DNA of 64,000 bases from Panagrolaimus kolymaensis (Eukaryota > Nematoda > Chromadorea > Rhabditida > Panagrolaimidae): assembly GCA_028622995.1 (NCBI GenBank), contig JAJQJQ010000026.1, positions 2,914,001 to 2,978,000 on the forward strand, written 5' to 3'. The number at the start of each line of letters is the position of its first letter. Positions within the stretch are counted from its first letter, which is position 1. A program made the translations under genes and the position numbers. The notes under the pieces are model-generated. The model did no database searches, was not told the origin of the DNA, and saw only the letters and a program-made list of their open reading frames with translations. This document shows positions 36,843 to 47,302 of this stretch, piece after piece.

Positions 36843-39800
36843 GAGAAGAGAAGAATAAAGAAGAGGAGGAGCATAATAAAGAGAGATGCAAGAGGATACA
36901 TAAATAAATTTATTTATCTTTTTTTATTTATTGTTTTAACACTTTTTTTGCATTCTGTATTTTATCCGTCGTTGTTATAAAGTTTTTTGTTTGTTTTTTA
37001 TTCTTTGAGAGATTGTTGACCATCCATAGAGTCTAATTTATTTTTGAAGCGGGGCATTAACGAAAAAAGCTGCCACCAAATTTAGTTAAAATAAAACAAA
37101 AAAGTTTTTCTTTATTTATGGGAGAGAATACAATTACTAAAAAACATAGAATTTGCAGCAGCTAATTTTTATATTTGTATCAAATGGCGTGCCAATAACA
37201 AGTTTTTTGAAGGATGAATTTTTTTTTGTGGTTGAAGATGTCCTCCTTCTTCTCTTACATATATTTTTTATTTGTAAAAACTATGCTATTCGGAAGTCAA
37301 AAATGTAAAAAATTCTTCTCCTTTAGACGAGACAGACGAAAACTAAAATTGGCGTTCCATACTTTATTTGAATGCCTTTGGCAACAAAAAAAAGAACTTT
37401 TTTTGAGGACAATTAAAAATGACAGAACAGCTTTTAACCTAACGGTTTACAAACAGCAGCATTACTGTTTCCCTTCCTCTCTGCTTTTTATATAATTTGT
37501 TTTTTTTGGCTCACTTTTCCCCTCTTTTTTATTTTTTTATGTATTATTTTTTTGTAGACTATTTGACACTTTTTCTTATTTTATTTTAATATCAGAATGA
37601 GTTTCTCTTTTTTGCATATTTATACTACCCTCAAGGGAGCTTTAAACCTTTGCGTCTATCTATCTATCCTTTTTTAGATGCATGGATTTTTTAGACTTTG
37701 TTTTATTCCGCCATTGCTTTTTTTTTCATCTTTTTTTTTGTTGCTTGTTCTTTCGTTCTTCTTTTATTATATTTTTTCATGGGTTTTTTTGTAGGATTTT
37801 TTTTGTTTCTGCGTGGCACATTCCTAAAAAAAGAGTAATCAAATTTTTAAAAGCGTTAGAAACCCAATAAAAAGACAATTGTTCGAGAGAAACTAGCGCC
37901 TTAAAAAAGTTTGTTAAAAAAAGGGGAAAATGCTTTTACTTCCTGTACTTTGCCCTTTTCTTTTTTGACAGTAAACGAAGAAACTTTTAATTTTTAGGGA
38001 AGAAAAAATAGTATTAATTAAAAAAGTGTCTGGAAATGGGTTAATATCCAAATTTTATAAACAATTTATTTGATTCGAAAAAAATGTTTGAGATTCATAA
38101 ATTATTTTTTTACTAATTTGGCATAAATTTTCTTGTAAAAAACTTCAAAATTGCTTTCTTGCATTGAGTGTAAAATAAGTTTTGGTACAATTACATACGT
38201 CATAATGGAACAACAACTAATGCCATTTGTGTCGATCTGTGCCGTTTCCCTTATTCTTCTTCTTCTCTTGCTTTTGCTGGACCGGATGCCCTCGTTTTTT
38301 TTTGATGGTGGTGGTAGTTTTGCATAGAAGAAAAACTCTTTATAGCCCTTCATTGAATCAACATTCAATTTGTTGGTCGTTAAACACATTTTTTTATTTA
38401 TAAATATTGCTTTTTTACTTTTTTTCCTTTTCCCTTCCCCTCAAATGGCGATTTTAAGTTTTGAAAGAAAAGTAAAAAGAAAAACAATTTTTTTTAAATA
38501 TAAAGGATTAATTTTATTTTGAGAATGAGTCTATATAAAAAAAAAGAGATTATTTAAAAATTTAGCTGACTGAATTGCTTATTTGATAGCTAAAATAAAA
38601 AATTCGTACAAATTTGTTTACCAAAGAGAAAAAAAATGACAGATGACTTTAAAAATGGAAGCGGTCATTTATTCAAGTGACCAGCAAAGTCTTTTTTTTA
38701 TATTTTATATTTGTTTTTGAATATCAAATTTCATGTGAACTAACTAAAAAAGGGATTATTTACTTTTTCAAAGATCCAAATAAAAATATTTCACGTAGAG
38801 TTCAGCCACATCTTGTAATTTGAGATATTGTTTTTTTCTTTTTGAATACGTGAGACGATGGCTTGCTTCCCTGACAGTTCACTTCCTTTTTAGTATTTTC
38901 ATACTTTTTTGTCATTTTTATTATACAATTTTCTTTACTATACTATTTTTCCTTTTTCTTTTTTTTAACGGCATTTGACATCAATTTTTAGGTTTCTTCG
39001 CTTTTCTTTATTTTTTTGTTTTTTGCAAAGATATATTGCGATAGCTGCATCTCACATATGTTTCTAGCCTGAAACATCCCAAAATATATTTCTTTTACTG
39101 TGCTTTTTATTATAAAAAAAGCGTAAGAAGCCCAAAAATCGTGTAGCATAAATTTTTTTTTCTTCATTCTTTAGTTCAAACTACTAAAGCATATTTGGCA
39201 GGGTGGCATTTTTTATGTGTTTCGACCGACGTCGTAGTCAGCCAAAACCTCTCTCGCCTCTTTTTTTTATGTTGCCAAAAAATAAAAATGAATTTGATTG
39301 AACGTTTTCTGCTTTCTGCTTCATGTAAGAGAAATAAAGAAAAAAAATGAGAGAGAGATGCAACAATCTATGTCGTTTTATAAACTCAACGACAGAAAAA
39401 AATAAATATGCTCCACTCAGTCCACACTAAACAAAACAAGCATAAAAAAGAAGCAAACGCTTCTTTTTCTTTATGGTCAGTCAGCACCGCCACCAGCAAA
39501 AAAATAAAAGAAAAAAGTTTGAATTTCCGGTGAAGTGGACTCTCTATTCTCGCGCTAGCTATTTGCTGCTTGCCGTTGTTGTCTGGTCCTCCTCCTTTTT
39601 TTTGCCAATTTTTTTTTCTGCCTGCTTTCAAATAACAATTTAAAAGTTGAAAAGAGAAAAAAATAACTACTTTACTTTTTTTTTCTCGTTATGACCTTGT
39701 AGGGAACGAAGGATAGCAAAAAAGCAAATAATAATTTTAACATAATTTGTTTCGTCTGACCAGCCTCAATTAAAAATTTATTTTTATTTTATATTTTTAC

Positions 39801-40285
39801 AGACTCATAAAAAAAAATCAACCAAATTCTTTTTTTATGTTTATTCAGGAGCTACCTTTAATGGTGTGAAGTAAAAAAAATCTAAGAAGAATTAATTATT
39901 TTTTATTGCGTGAAAAATATTTATTTACTATCGCGCATTTCATTTTTATAAATACACTTAAGTAAATTAAACTTAACTTTTTTATTTATTTTCAGGGTCA
40001 TCGCTTTTTTATTATTTTTTAAAATTATTTAAAGTTTGCTACTTCGTTATGGTGTAAGAATCATCGACTGCCAAATAAAGAGACCCTCAAACTTTGTTAA
40101 CTAGCCAACCAAATAAAAACTTCAAATAACTGCCAAATTTGTTGTTGTTAATTGTTATTCTTCTTATTGTTATTGTTGTTGGTTGAAACCTTCTTTTTGA
40201 AATAAGAAGGTGTTGTTGTTGAATAAGCGAAAGTTAAATTTTTTTATTTTTTTCTCATTGAAAATTATCAAAGTAGTAAAATAAT
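36843..40285. other. gene-poor AT-rich stretch
   Basis: About 3.4 kb after ASPDH, dominated by T runs with short purine tracts. It holds the ASPDH 3' UTR and the promoter of the coiled-coil gene. No other feature is recognised. Confidence 0.45.
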
Positions 40286-41170
40286 ATGTCTTCTTCATTT
40301 CTTATCAAAACCAAACCACCTACCGTAAGTTAAATAATAATAAAAAACCTTTTCAAGCTTTAAACCATAGTTTAATAAAATTAAAGTATTTATTTTTTGT
40401 TTCTTTATATTTCAAAACATTAATATTTATCAAGATGCCTAAATTACATTAATATCAAAAATTAATTTATGCTAATTGTAGATTCTCACAAGTGAAAATG
40501 TCAAAGATGAATTGCAATTAATTAAATCTTTATGTGCAAAACACGAGATGTTATGTCGCGCTTTTGCTAAGTGGAAATCTGATATCGAGCAGGTTTGCAA
40601 AAAAAGAGTCCATGGCTTTTAAAATCCAAGAAATTAATAAATTTTAGAATGATGCCCAACTTGAAATCCTAAATGAAACTGCTGTGGCTCTTCGCAATCG
40701 GCATAAAGTCCTCACCGATATGTTAACTCATCACAGACCTGGTAAGAGACATTTTGCTATGATATTTATTTTACGGTAGCTTTTTTTCAGCAAGCCCTGA
40801 AATATTAAATCAACTTCAACGTGAAATTAGTGCAGTGGAAACTCAAGTTGATATTTGGATTCGTGAGCTTGCTGACATCAATGATGATAGAATGCGTTTG
40901 GATGTTAGTACCTCATCTCTTTTTTTTTCTATATAAATTTAATTATCTTTTTTTAAGATTGAATTCATTAAACTTCGCACTCAACTTCTTAGTAGTATGA
41001 CAAATATTGAAATAGCTCAGCTTGATTTGGATTCCATGGAACGTCGACACAGAGATATGTGGAAAAATTTCCTTTATAATACAGCCCCAAAATTAACTGC
41101 TGTTTCACCTTCAAATGTTATGATGTCAGTTACAGCTAGAAAATTTGGGACAGCTTGTACAAAATCATAA
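40286..41170 (+). CDS. orphan coiled-coil protein, 189 residues
   Basis: Five exons (40286-40324, 40482-40592, 40648-40741, 40791-40903, 40958-41170) join in frame with good splice sites, which supports a real gene. The protein is almost wholly helical, with three blocks of heptad-like pattern: ENVKDELQLIKSLCAKHEML, LNETAVALRNRHKVLTDML, and QREISAVETQVDIWIRELAD continuing into IEFIKLRTQLL. The C-terminal 35 residues are Thr/Ser-rich and look disordered. There is no signal peptide or membrane segment. I do not recognise a family. A subunit of a helical-bundle complex (tethering, kinetochore or transcription type) would fit the shape, but that is only a guess. Confidence 0.75.
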
Positions 41171-42216
41171 AAACTTATAAAACTTTTTTACTACACACTA
41201 TCTCTTTATTTTGGTAATTGGTTGTTTCAAACATTTCTTCATCCCAAGTGCATTCTTATTATTTTTGATATTTCTTTTTTTCTTTGCATTGTAGCGAGTT
41301 ATATTTTTTAAAACAAGTCCTTATTTTTTATTGTTGCTTTTTGTGATATATATTTATTTGTTGAAAAATTAGTTTTCTTTATCTTGTATGTTAAAATTTG
41401 TAATAATCAATATTTCAAGAGAAAAACGGCCGTTCATTTTTATTTATAGTTCGGCGGGTAATTTTTGTTTTAAAATTTTACATTTTTTGTTTTTGGTTTA
41501 TTAATAAAAAAAATAATGAAATTATTTTTCTAACAAAACACAAGCTGCAGTTTTCCCATTTTAACTTTTTTTAATCATTTAAAAAATTTGTTGAAGGAAA
41601 TTTCTTTGTTGCTATAGCAAGCAAGCATTGGGGCTGAGACATTCTCGGCTTGGTATTTTAATTTGTGAGAAATAAAAAGCATTTTAGTTTTCTTGTTTCG
41701 TTCCCTCGGTGATTATTAACAAAAAGGCCAATAAAAAAAAGAAATATCATTTCATTTTTTTTTGAAACATGTTATTATGTTTTTTAACACTTACTTTTTA
41801 ACGAAAAGAATAGAAAAAATTTTTCAAACAAAAAACTTTTTTCTGATAATTATATCATATTTCAAATATATGCCAAAACATGAAATCCTTTTCATGCTGT
41901 CGCTGCTCTTTTTAATTCTATTCTTTTTTCTTTCTTTTTTTGCCGCTTTTCATTAGCCGCCTGTTTTTTTGGTTTTTTGCTTTTCTATATTTTGTTTTCA
42001 TTTTAGAAAAAAAATACTGACTTCAATAGAAGTATAAATAACTTTTTTTATATATTTTTTGCATTGCTCACGTCTGCATCAAGCAATAGAAAATACTGCT
42101 TTGCCTTTTTTTTCTTTCGTTGTCTCGCTGGAAAGAGTTTCTTTTGTTTTTTTGAAACGCGCAGCGAAAAAGCATGGTTTTTCATTTTGAAAAAATCTCA
42201 AATTTTGTATTAAAAA
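41171..42216. other. intergenic DNA up to the hAT insertion
   Basis: About 1 kb of T-rich DNA ending at the 8-bp target duplication ATTAAAAA (42209-42216). No gene is supported. Confidence 0.45.
42209..42216 (+). repeat. target site duplication, left copy (hAT element)
   Basis: ATTAAAAA directly before the left terminus. An identical copy follows the right terminus at 46278-46285. Eight bp is the hAT duplication length. Confidence 0.9.
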
Positions 42217-42230
42217 TAGGGATGGGCAGC
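42217..42230 (+). repeat. left terminal inverted repeat of hAT element
   Basis: TAGGGATGGGCAGC. It matches the reverse complement of 46264-46277 over all 14 bases. A start of T/CAGGG is usual for hAT ends. Confidence 0.92.
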
Positions 42231-42634
42231 GGTGGCTTCGACACTAGTGTTCCCCGCTTTTTTTTTCGTCAAGCCTTGCAAAAAGGCAAAAAATAAATTT
42301 TTTCGGGTTCGAGTTCTCTCATATATTTTTAGACCTAATTTTTTATGTAGATTCCAAATATGTAAATTTTAGTATGGGCTCTTGTGCAATAATAGCGTCA
42401 AATGCGAAAAAAAATGAGTTTTTTGGACTTTTGACCGCCCAATCAATCCCAATCAAACATTTCACTAATACTACCAGGTGCAGAATTTAATTCTGCATCG
42501 AACGTCAAAAATGAAAATCAGGCGCCATCAGGCCCCGAAAAACTTTTAGTCAAAAAACTATTTTTAAATGCGATTTTTTCTTCACTCAAATATGTATTCA
42601 TTCAAAAAGTGAGCTTTATTTGTTGCTATAGCGC

Positions 42635-42705
42635 AGGTGATAGTACCCTTGTCTTTCATACCACAGTTTGAAGTTCGAATCCTGTCGGCTTCCTTTAAAA
42701 ACTTG
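42635..42705 (+). other. degenerate tRNA-like segment inside the transposon leader
   Basis: An A-box-like TAGCGCAGGTGATAGTAC and a B-box-like AGTTCGAATCC are spaced as in a tRNA gene. The acceptor and T stems do not pair, so this is no working tRNA. It may be a SINE or tRNA remnant or an internal pol III-like signal. Confidence 0.35.
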
Positions 42706-42755
42706 CTTTCTGAAAAACATTTTTCCTTGTGTTATAAAAACTTTCATACTGACAA

Positions 42756-42850
42756 AGTTTCATCTTAGAAAAGTTTCATCTTAAAAAAGTTTCTTCTTAG
42801 AAAAGTTTCATCCTAGAAAAGTTTCATCCTAGAAAAGTTTCATTTTGAAG
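42756..42850 (+). repeat. 16-bp tandem array upstream of the transposase
   Basis: Five copies of a unit close to AGTTTCATCTTAGAAA run from 42756 to 42835 with a broken sixth after them. The array ends about 50 bp before the transposase ATG. Subterminal repeats in hAT elements often bind the transposase; here the array is promoter-proximal, so it could serve either purpose. Confidence 0.8.
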
Positions 42851-42899
42851 TGACATTGCTTTATTGTTTCGTTATCGAAGTTGAACCTGAAAAACCACA

Positions 42900-45725
42900 A
42901 TGGATAGGAAAGGCGAGGGTTACGCGAATAAACTAAAAGAAGAATTGTTGGCATTGGGTTTTGATATTGATAGTGATATCAATCAAAATCCTCCATTGGA
43001 AATCACGAACTTCGTTTATTTTCGTTTACTTAAACTTTTTCCTAATTTATCAGACAGGCGATCCAAACTTTTGCAATTCATAGGTCTTTCACATTTATTA
43101 AATGTCCCAGAAACACTTTCTTTAACCAATTTATCAAATTTTAATAGAGACTTTATTAAAGATCGTGAATCTGCCAAGAAAAAAAAAGACCGCTTGGAAG
43201 TTTTCTATAATAAGCTTGTAGTTTTACCAATATCTAAAACACCGATAGCTGATCAGGAAAGATACATAAAAGACAGCGATGAACCGGTACATAAGAAAGG
43301 TCGATTCTCAACTTCTTCCATTGTTGTTGAACGCATTTCTCAAGGTTGCCAAGCAGTAAAGGAAGTTAGTTCTCAAGGATGCCAAGCAGTAAAGGAAGTT
43401 AGTTCTCAAGGATGCCAAGCAGTTAAAGAAGTGACTTCTCAAAGTTGCCAAACTGTAATCGAAAAAATTGATCAAGGATGCCAAGTAAATCTTGCTTCCG
43501 ATACAAACTTAAAAAGACAATTGAAGTATCATAAAGATAAGGCAGAAGAATTGAAAAAAACTAAAAAAGATTTATCTTCTAATTTATCATCTATTTTTGA
43601 CGATTATGAATTGGCTTGCGACATTGTTGAGGAGCGGGATGAAACTATTGAAAAACTCAAAGAGGAAAATGCACGGCTTAAAGATGAACTTATTGAATGT
43701 CATAACATTAATGCTGGATTAAACGAACAAGGCAAAAGTGGAGAAAAAGTCTTTGACCTTAAGGATAAATCAGGACGTATCAAATTAGAAGTTCAAGCTT
43801 GTTTAGGACAGCTTACAACCCAATGTAATGTTGCGCAAAAAAAGGTTCCTATTGTCATTCGCACTGTGTCTGGAATGTTCGGGATAAAAGTTGAAGGTTT
43901 GCCTAGCCGCCGTACTGTTGGACGCTCACTTGATCTTGTAAGAGGTTTAAATTGCCAACAAGCCATTAATGTAATTTCAAATTGTTCTAATTTTACACTT
44001 TTATCAGATGAAACTACAAAACGGCTTCATAAATTACAAACATTTGTCATCAATTGTCAAAAAAATGGCGAAACTTTTACTTTTTTCTTGGGAGTTTCTG
44101 AAGTTCCTAATAAAAGTGCAGCAAGGGCTTTAGAAGAATTCCAAACTATAATACAATCCATTGCTACAATTGGCGGTCTTGAAAAAGAAGAGTTCTTTGA
44201 TAATTTTGTTGTTAAAATTAGAAATTTACTTAGTGACAAAGCAGCCACGCAAAACCTTTTCAACAAACTATTCATCGATTATCGTAATTCAGTCATTGAA
44301 AAGCTTCCACATCTGAATGAGCCACAAAAAGACGAAGTGAAAAGGGTTAACATATTTTTTTGTCGCTTACATTGCTTGAATAATTCGACTCAGCGTGTTT
44401 TGAATGTTTTTTTGGAACATGAAAAGCTTTGTACAAATAATGAAAATTTAACAGTGCCGACAGTTCTTTATATCATCAAAGAGTTTTCTCGTTTGTTTGG
44501 AAAACGTAGCGCTGCTAAACATGCTTCTGCTGGTATGTATGAAACTTTTGCCGCTGAAAAAAAATTAACTTTTTATAAAATTGACAGCTTTTTGGGGCAT
44601 CGTTTCAACATTGCCTATACTATTGCACAAGAAATTCTTTACAATAAAGAACATTTGGCAGAATTCATTGAAAAATACGGAGATGGTGACAAGATGCCTG
44701 AGCTTAAAGCAGCCTTAAACAACGATTTGATCATTTTACATTTACACATTCTTGCTTTAATCGATGCTTTAATTTGTGGTCCAATGTGGAGACTAAGTGA
44801 AAATTCAGAAAGTATCTTGGAAACTGGAGCTCATGCAATAGCCTTAGTAAACTTTTTAAAACGAGTAATTTGCAATCCAATGAGTTTTTTCCTCGGTGAA
44901 TCACCATTCGATGCATTTCCTGCTTCTTTACCTACAACTCAACAAGGAAAGGAATTCTCAAAAGTTTTAAAAGGTTTACCAGCTCCACCATTTGCCACTG
45001 AAATTGTCACATTAGTTTCAACAACGTTATTATCTTATTTTGAAAAAGAGTTAGAGCCTTTTATAACTGGAGACTTCGCTTTTCCTGATTTAGCTTTAGA
45101 ACGAGAAACAGCTGGTGCACCAAGTAATAACAGAGCTTCTGAAGCTTCTTTTGGTTTAATGGATCATTTAATTTCTACAAAGCCTAATATGAAACCAATC
45201 AATCTTTCCATTACAACACTTGCATGTAAAAATAAAATGTTTGAATGGCTTGATTCTTTACCAGAAAAAGAACAAGAAGCAGCTCTTGTTAAAGCTAATG
45301 ATTCCAAAAAGGTTATTGCTGAAATTGCAAAGGCAAAAAATGAACATCTTGCGAGAGAACTTCAAACACATTTAGAAAAAAAAGGGCAAGAAAAGGCTGA
45401 AAAGGAGCTCCAAATTCGGAAGGACAAAAATAAAGTAGCCGCTCTAATTGAAAAATACAAATTTTGGCGAACACCTCAAGCAGTTGATTCAGCTATTGAA
45501 AAGTTAAAAAAAACCGAAGCTCTAAAAGCTGTTAAAGCAAATTTACTTTATCGAAAAATTGTGTGGACTCCAAAGTTTGAACAAAAATGGCTTTTTAAGT
45601 ATTCCCATAAAAATCATACTTTTACGCTTAATGAACTTGTAAATAATTTGAAAACTTTAATTGCTGCTGATTTTATCCAAGACGAAAATGTGATTCAAGA
45701 AGACGACGATGAAATGGAAATTTAA
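42900..45725 (+). CDS. hAT-like transposase, 941 residues, intronless
   Basis: It cuts and pastes the surrounding element. Residues 1-140 are helical and basic, with no BED zinc finger visible. Residues 147-200 hold five Cys-containing repeats (SQGCQAVKEVS type). A coiled coil spans about 203-275. The RNase H-like core follows: D370 in LLSDETTK, D446 in LLSDKAAT, the hAT CxxH signature C488-RL-H491, a Trp at 630 (GPMWRL), and E748 in NNRASEASFGLMDHL. That last segment corresponds to the hAT C-terminal catalytic/dimerisation block. A Lys/Glu-rich helix closes the protein. The triad, CxxH, end sequences and 8-bp duplication agree on hAT. The N-terminus is unlike the familiar Ac, hobo or Hermes proteins. 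Confidence 0.85.
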   Translation: MDRKGEGYANKLKEELLALGFDIDSDINQNPPLEITNFVYFRLLKLFPNLSDRRSKLLQFIGLSHLLNVPETLSLTNLSNFNRDFIKDRESAKKKKDRLEVFYNKLVVLPISKTPIADQERYIKDSDEPVHKKGRFSTSSIVVERISQGCQAVKEVSSQGCQAVKEVSSQGCQAVKEVTSQSCQTVIEKIDQGCQVNLASDTNLKRQLKYHKDKAEELKKTKKDLSSNLSSIFDDYELACDIVEERDETIEKLKEENARLKDELIECHNINAGLNEQGKSGEKVFDLKDKSGRIKLEVQACLGQLTTQCNVAQKKVPIVIRTVSGMFGIKVEGLPSRRTVGRSLDLVRGLNCQQAINVISNCSNFTLLSDETTKRLHKLQTFVINCQKNGETFTFFLGVSEVPNKSAARALEEFQTIIQSIATIGGLEKEEFFDNFVVKIRNLLSDKAATQNLFNKLFIDYRNSVIEKLPHLNEPQKDEVKRVNIFFCRLHCLNNSTQRVLNVFLEHEKLCTNNENLTVPTVLYIIKEFSRLFGKRSAAKHASAGMYETFAAEKKLTFYKIDSFLGHRFNIAYTIAQEILYNKEHLAEFIEKYGDGDKMPELKAALNNDLIILHLHILALIDALICGPMWRLSENSESILETGAHAIALVNFLKRVICNPMSFFLGESPFDAFPASLPTTQQGKEFSKVLKGLPAPPFATEIVTLVSTTLLSYFEKELEPFITGDFAFPDLALERETAGAPSNNRASEASFGLMDHLISTKPNMKPINLSITTLACKNKMFEWLDSLPEKEQEAALVKANDSKKVIAEIAKAKNEHLARELQTHLEKKGQEKAEKELQIRKDKNKVAALIEKYKFWRTPQAVDSAIEKLKKTEALKAVKANLLYRKIVWTPKFEQKWLFKYSHKNHTFTLNELVNNLKTLIAADFIQDENVIQEDDDEMEI
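43338..43502 (+). repeat. 33-bp tandem coding repeat, five units
   Basis: Five consecutive 33-bp units keep the frame and encode 11-residue repeats centred on SQGCQAVKEV. Units 1-3 are nearly identical; units 4 and 5 have diverged. Each unit carries one cysteine between two glutamines. Confidence 0.9.
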
Positions 45726-46263
45726 TTTGTTTTTACTTTATTTTTTTACTTTTTTTATTAGTTAGTTGTTTTAAAAAAATTTCAAAAACCCAAAAAAATA
45801 TAAAATTGAAAACCCAAAAAAATTTACAAAATAAAAAATCAAAAAAAGCCCGAAAAAATCAACAAAAAAATTTAAAAATGGGCATTTTCCCCCTTTTTCC
45901 AGATACCTTGACGTGGTTGTGGGGCAGAAACGCTAAGAATTTAGTAGGCCAAAGTCTGGATATAAAATGTTTACAAATATTATTAAAAATTGAAAAATAA
46001 AAATTCCAAATTCACTTTTTCTCTCTCAAAAATGAAAAGAAAAAAATCCAAATAAAGGCACTTTTCATGTTGCGCGCACGTTTTGCATCAAAAAACAAAG
46101 TGTTCCCTCGACGAAGAAAATGAATTTTTTATAAATTTTAATCGCATTTTTCATATATATTTTAATTTACTTTTGTTTTTTCGTTAATTCAAAAGTTATT
46201 TCAATTGAGCTAACGTATCTTTTGAGACAAAAATCAAAAAATTCTATCGATTTTGAAAAAACT

Positions 46264-46277
46264 GCTGCCCATCCCTA
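46264..46277 (+). repeat. right terminal inverted repeat of hAT element
   Basis: GCTGCCCATCCCTA, the exact reverse complement of the left end at 42217-42230. Confidence 0.92.
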
Positions 46278-46285
46278 ATTAAAAA
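46278..46285 (+). repeat. target site duplication, right copy (hAT element)
   Basis: ATTAAAAA, identical to 42209-42216. Confidence 0.9.
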
Positions 46286-46832
46286 AAACTTTACAACTAT
46301 GTATCTCGACATGCAGTCGGTATTTTTTTCTGATCTTACTAATTCTTAATATTCAGATCTTAATGAATATATTCGTGAAGACAGAATAAAAAAAATGAAT
46401 CTTAGAAGCTCAAGCTAACCATTTAAAAATCTGTAGAAATTTACGTTAAAAAAGTTAAAAGTCTGGCAAACCAGACAACGAAAGAAAAAAAAGGCAAAGC
46501 AGTAACGGCGCTGACGTGTGCTAGGCATTTTTAGTCTCTTTTTTCTGAGCTGACTTTTTGAAATTAAATTTTTATGAGTAAGTTGTGGCAATATTAAAAA
46601 TAATTAAGATTTAAATGGATTGATAAAGGAGAACGCTTTTTTTTAAAAATAAAAAACACATTAGCAACTCATAACTCGGCTGACAACTAACTAACTGACT
46701 GCCTAATTTATGATGTCTAACCGCTTTCTTTTTTGCTCTTTTTTTTAATTCGCAAAGGATTTTAAGATTTACTTTTTTTTAGAAATTATTTTTAAAAGAA
46801 ACTTTCTCAGAAAATACTTACTTTTTTTGATC
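46286..46832. other. spacer between two mobile elements
   Basis: About 550 bp of AT-rich DNA between the autonomous hAT element and the first miniature element. Nothing is recognised. Confidence 0.4.
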
Positions 46833-46840
46833 GTTAAGAC
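46833..46840 (+). repeat. target site duplication, left copy (miniature element A)
   Basis: GTTAAGAC, repeated exactly at 47295-47302. Confidence 0.9.
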
Positions 46841-47294
46841 CAGCGCTGGCGGTTTACCGAAATCCTTCGGTTTTCGGTTTCGGTTAACCGAACCGAAACC
46901 GAAGCTTATCGGTTTTCGGTTTTTCGGTTTAAATCGAAAACCGAAATCCTCGATTTTTGGTTTTTCGGTTTATAAAATTTTTCGGTTTTCGGTTCGGTTT
47001 GAAATTCTAAATCGTTATTTTTTGGGATAAAATATTAGGTATTGCTTAAATAATGCCTTTTTATGCATTATTAGCATGTTTGCTAACACTTTGGATAACA
47101 ACTAGATACATTTTTTTATGAAAAACGAATTCGGTTTTTTCGGTTCGAATCGGTGCACGGAACCGAAACCGAAGTTTCTCGGTTTTCGGTTTATCGGTTT
47201 GAACCGAAAACCGGGATACTTCGGTTTTCGATTTTCGGTTCGGTTCGGTTCACCGAAAACCGAACCGAAAATGCACCGAAAACCGCCAGCGCTG
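46841..47294. mobile_element. non-autonomous hAT-like miniature element A (454 bp)
   Basis: The element has 15-bp inverted ends CAGCGCTGGCGGTTT, whose first eight bases are a palindrome, and a perfect 8-bp duplication. Both arms are built almost entirely from CGGTTTTCGGTT and its complement AACCGAAAACCG, so each arm can fold on itself or pair with the other. A 60-70-bp unique core lies at about 47030-47110. No gene is present; Phe/Lys/Pro-rich frames are translations of the repeat. The 8-bp duplication and CAGxG start fit a hAT-mobilised element, but its ends differ from those of the complete element nearby. Confidence 0.9.
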
Positions 47295-47302
47295 GTTAAG
47301 AC
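47295..47302 (+). repeat. target site duplication, right copy (miniature element A)
   Basis: GTTAAGAC, identical to 46833-46840. Confidence 0.9.

Larger units (their letters stand above)
42217..46277 (+). mobile_element. complete hAT-superfamily DNA transposon, 4061 bp
   Basis: The element is bounded by perfect 14-bp inverted repeats and perfect 8-bp direct duplications. It contains one uninterrupted transposase gene (42900-45725). The leader before the gene is about 680 bp and includes a degenerate tRNA-like stretch and a 16-bp tandem array. The trailer is about 550 bp and A/T-rich. Intact ends, duplication and reading frame point to a recent insertion that may still be mobile. It sits in intergenic DNA between the coiled-coil gene and the ELMO-domain gene, so it breaks no visible gene. 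Confidence 0.92.

Noticed and set aside
43338..43502. Regular 33-bp repeats suggestive of a CRISPR array
   Set aside because: Units are directly adjacent without spacers, in frame within a transposase, in a eukaryotic genome.
42900..45725. Retroelement or viral polyprotein
   Set aside because: No reverse transcriptase, protease or zinc-knuckle motif; inverted ends and an 8-bp duplication fit a hAT DNA transposon.
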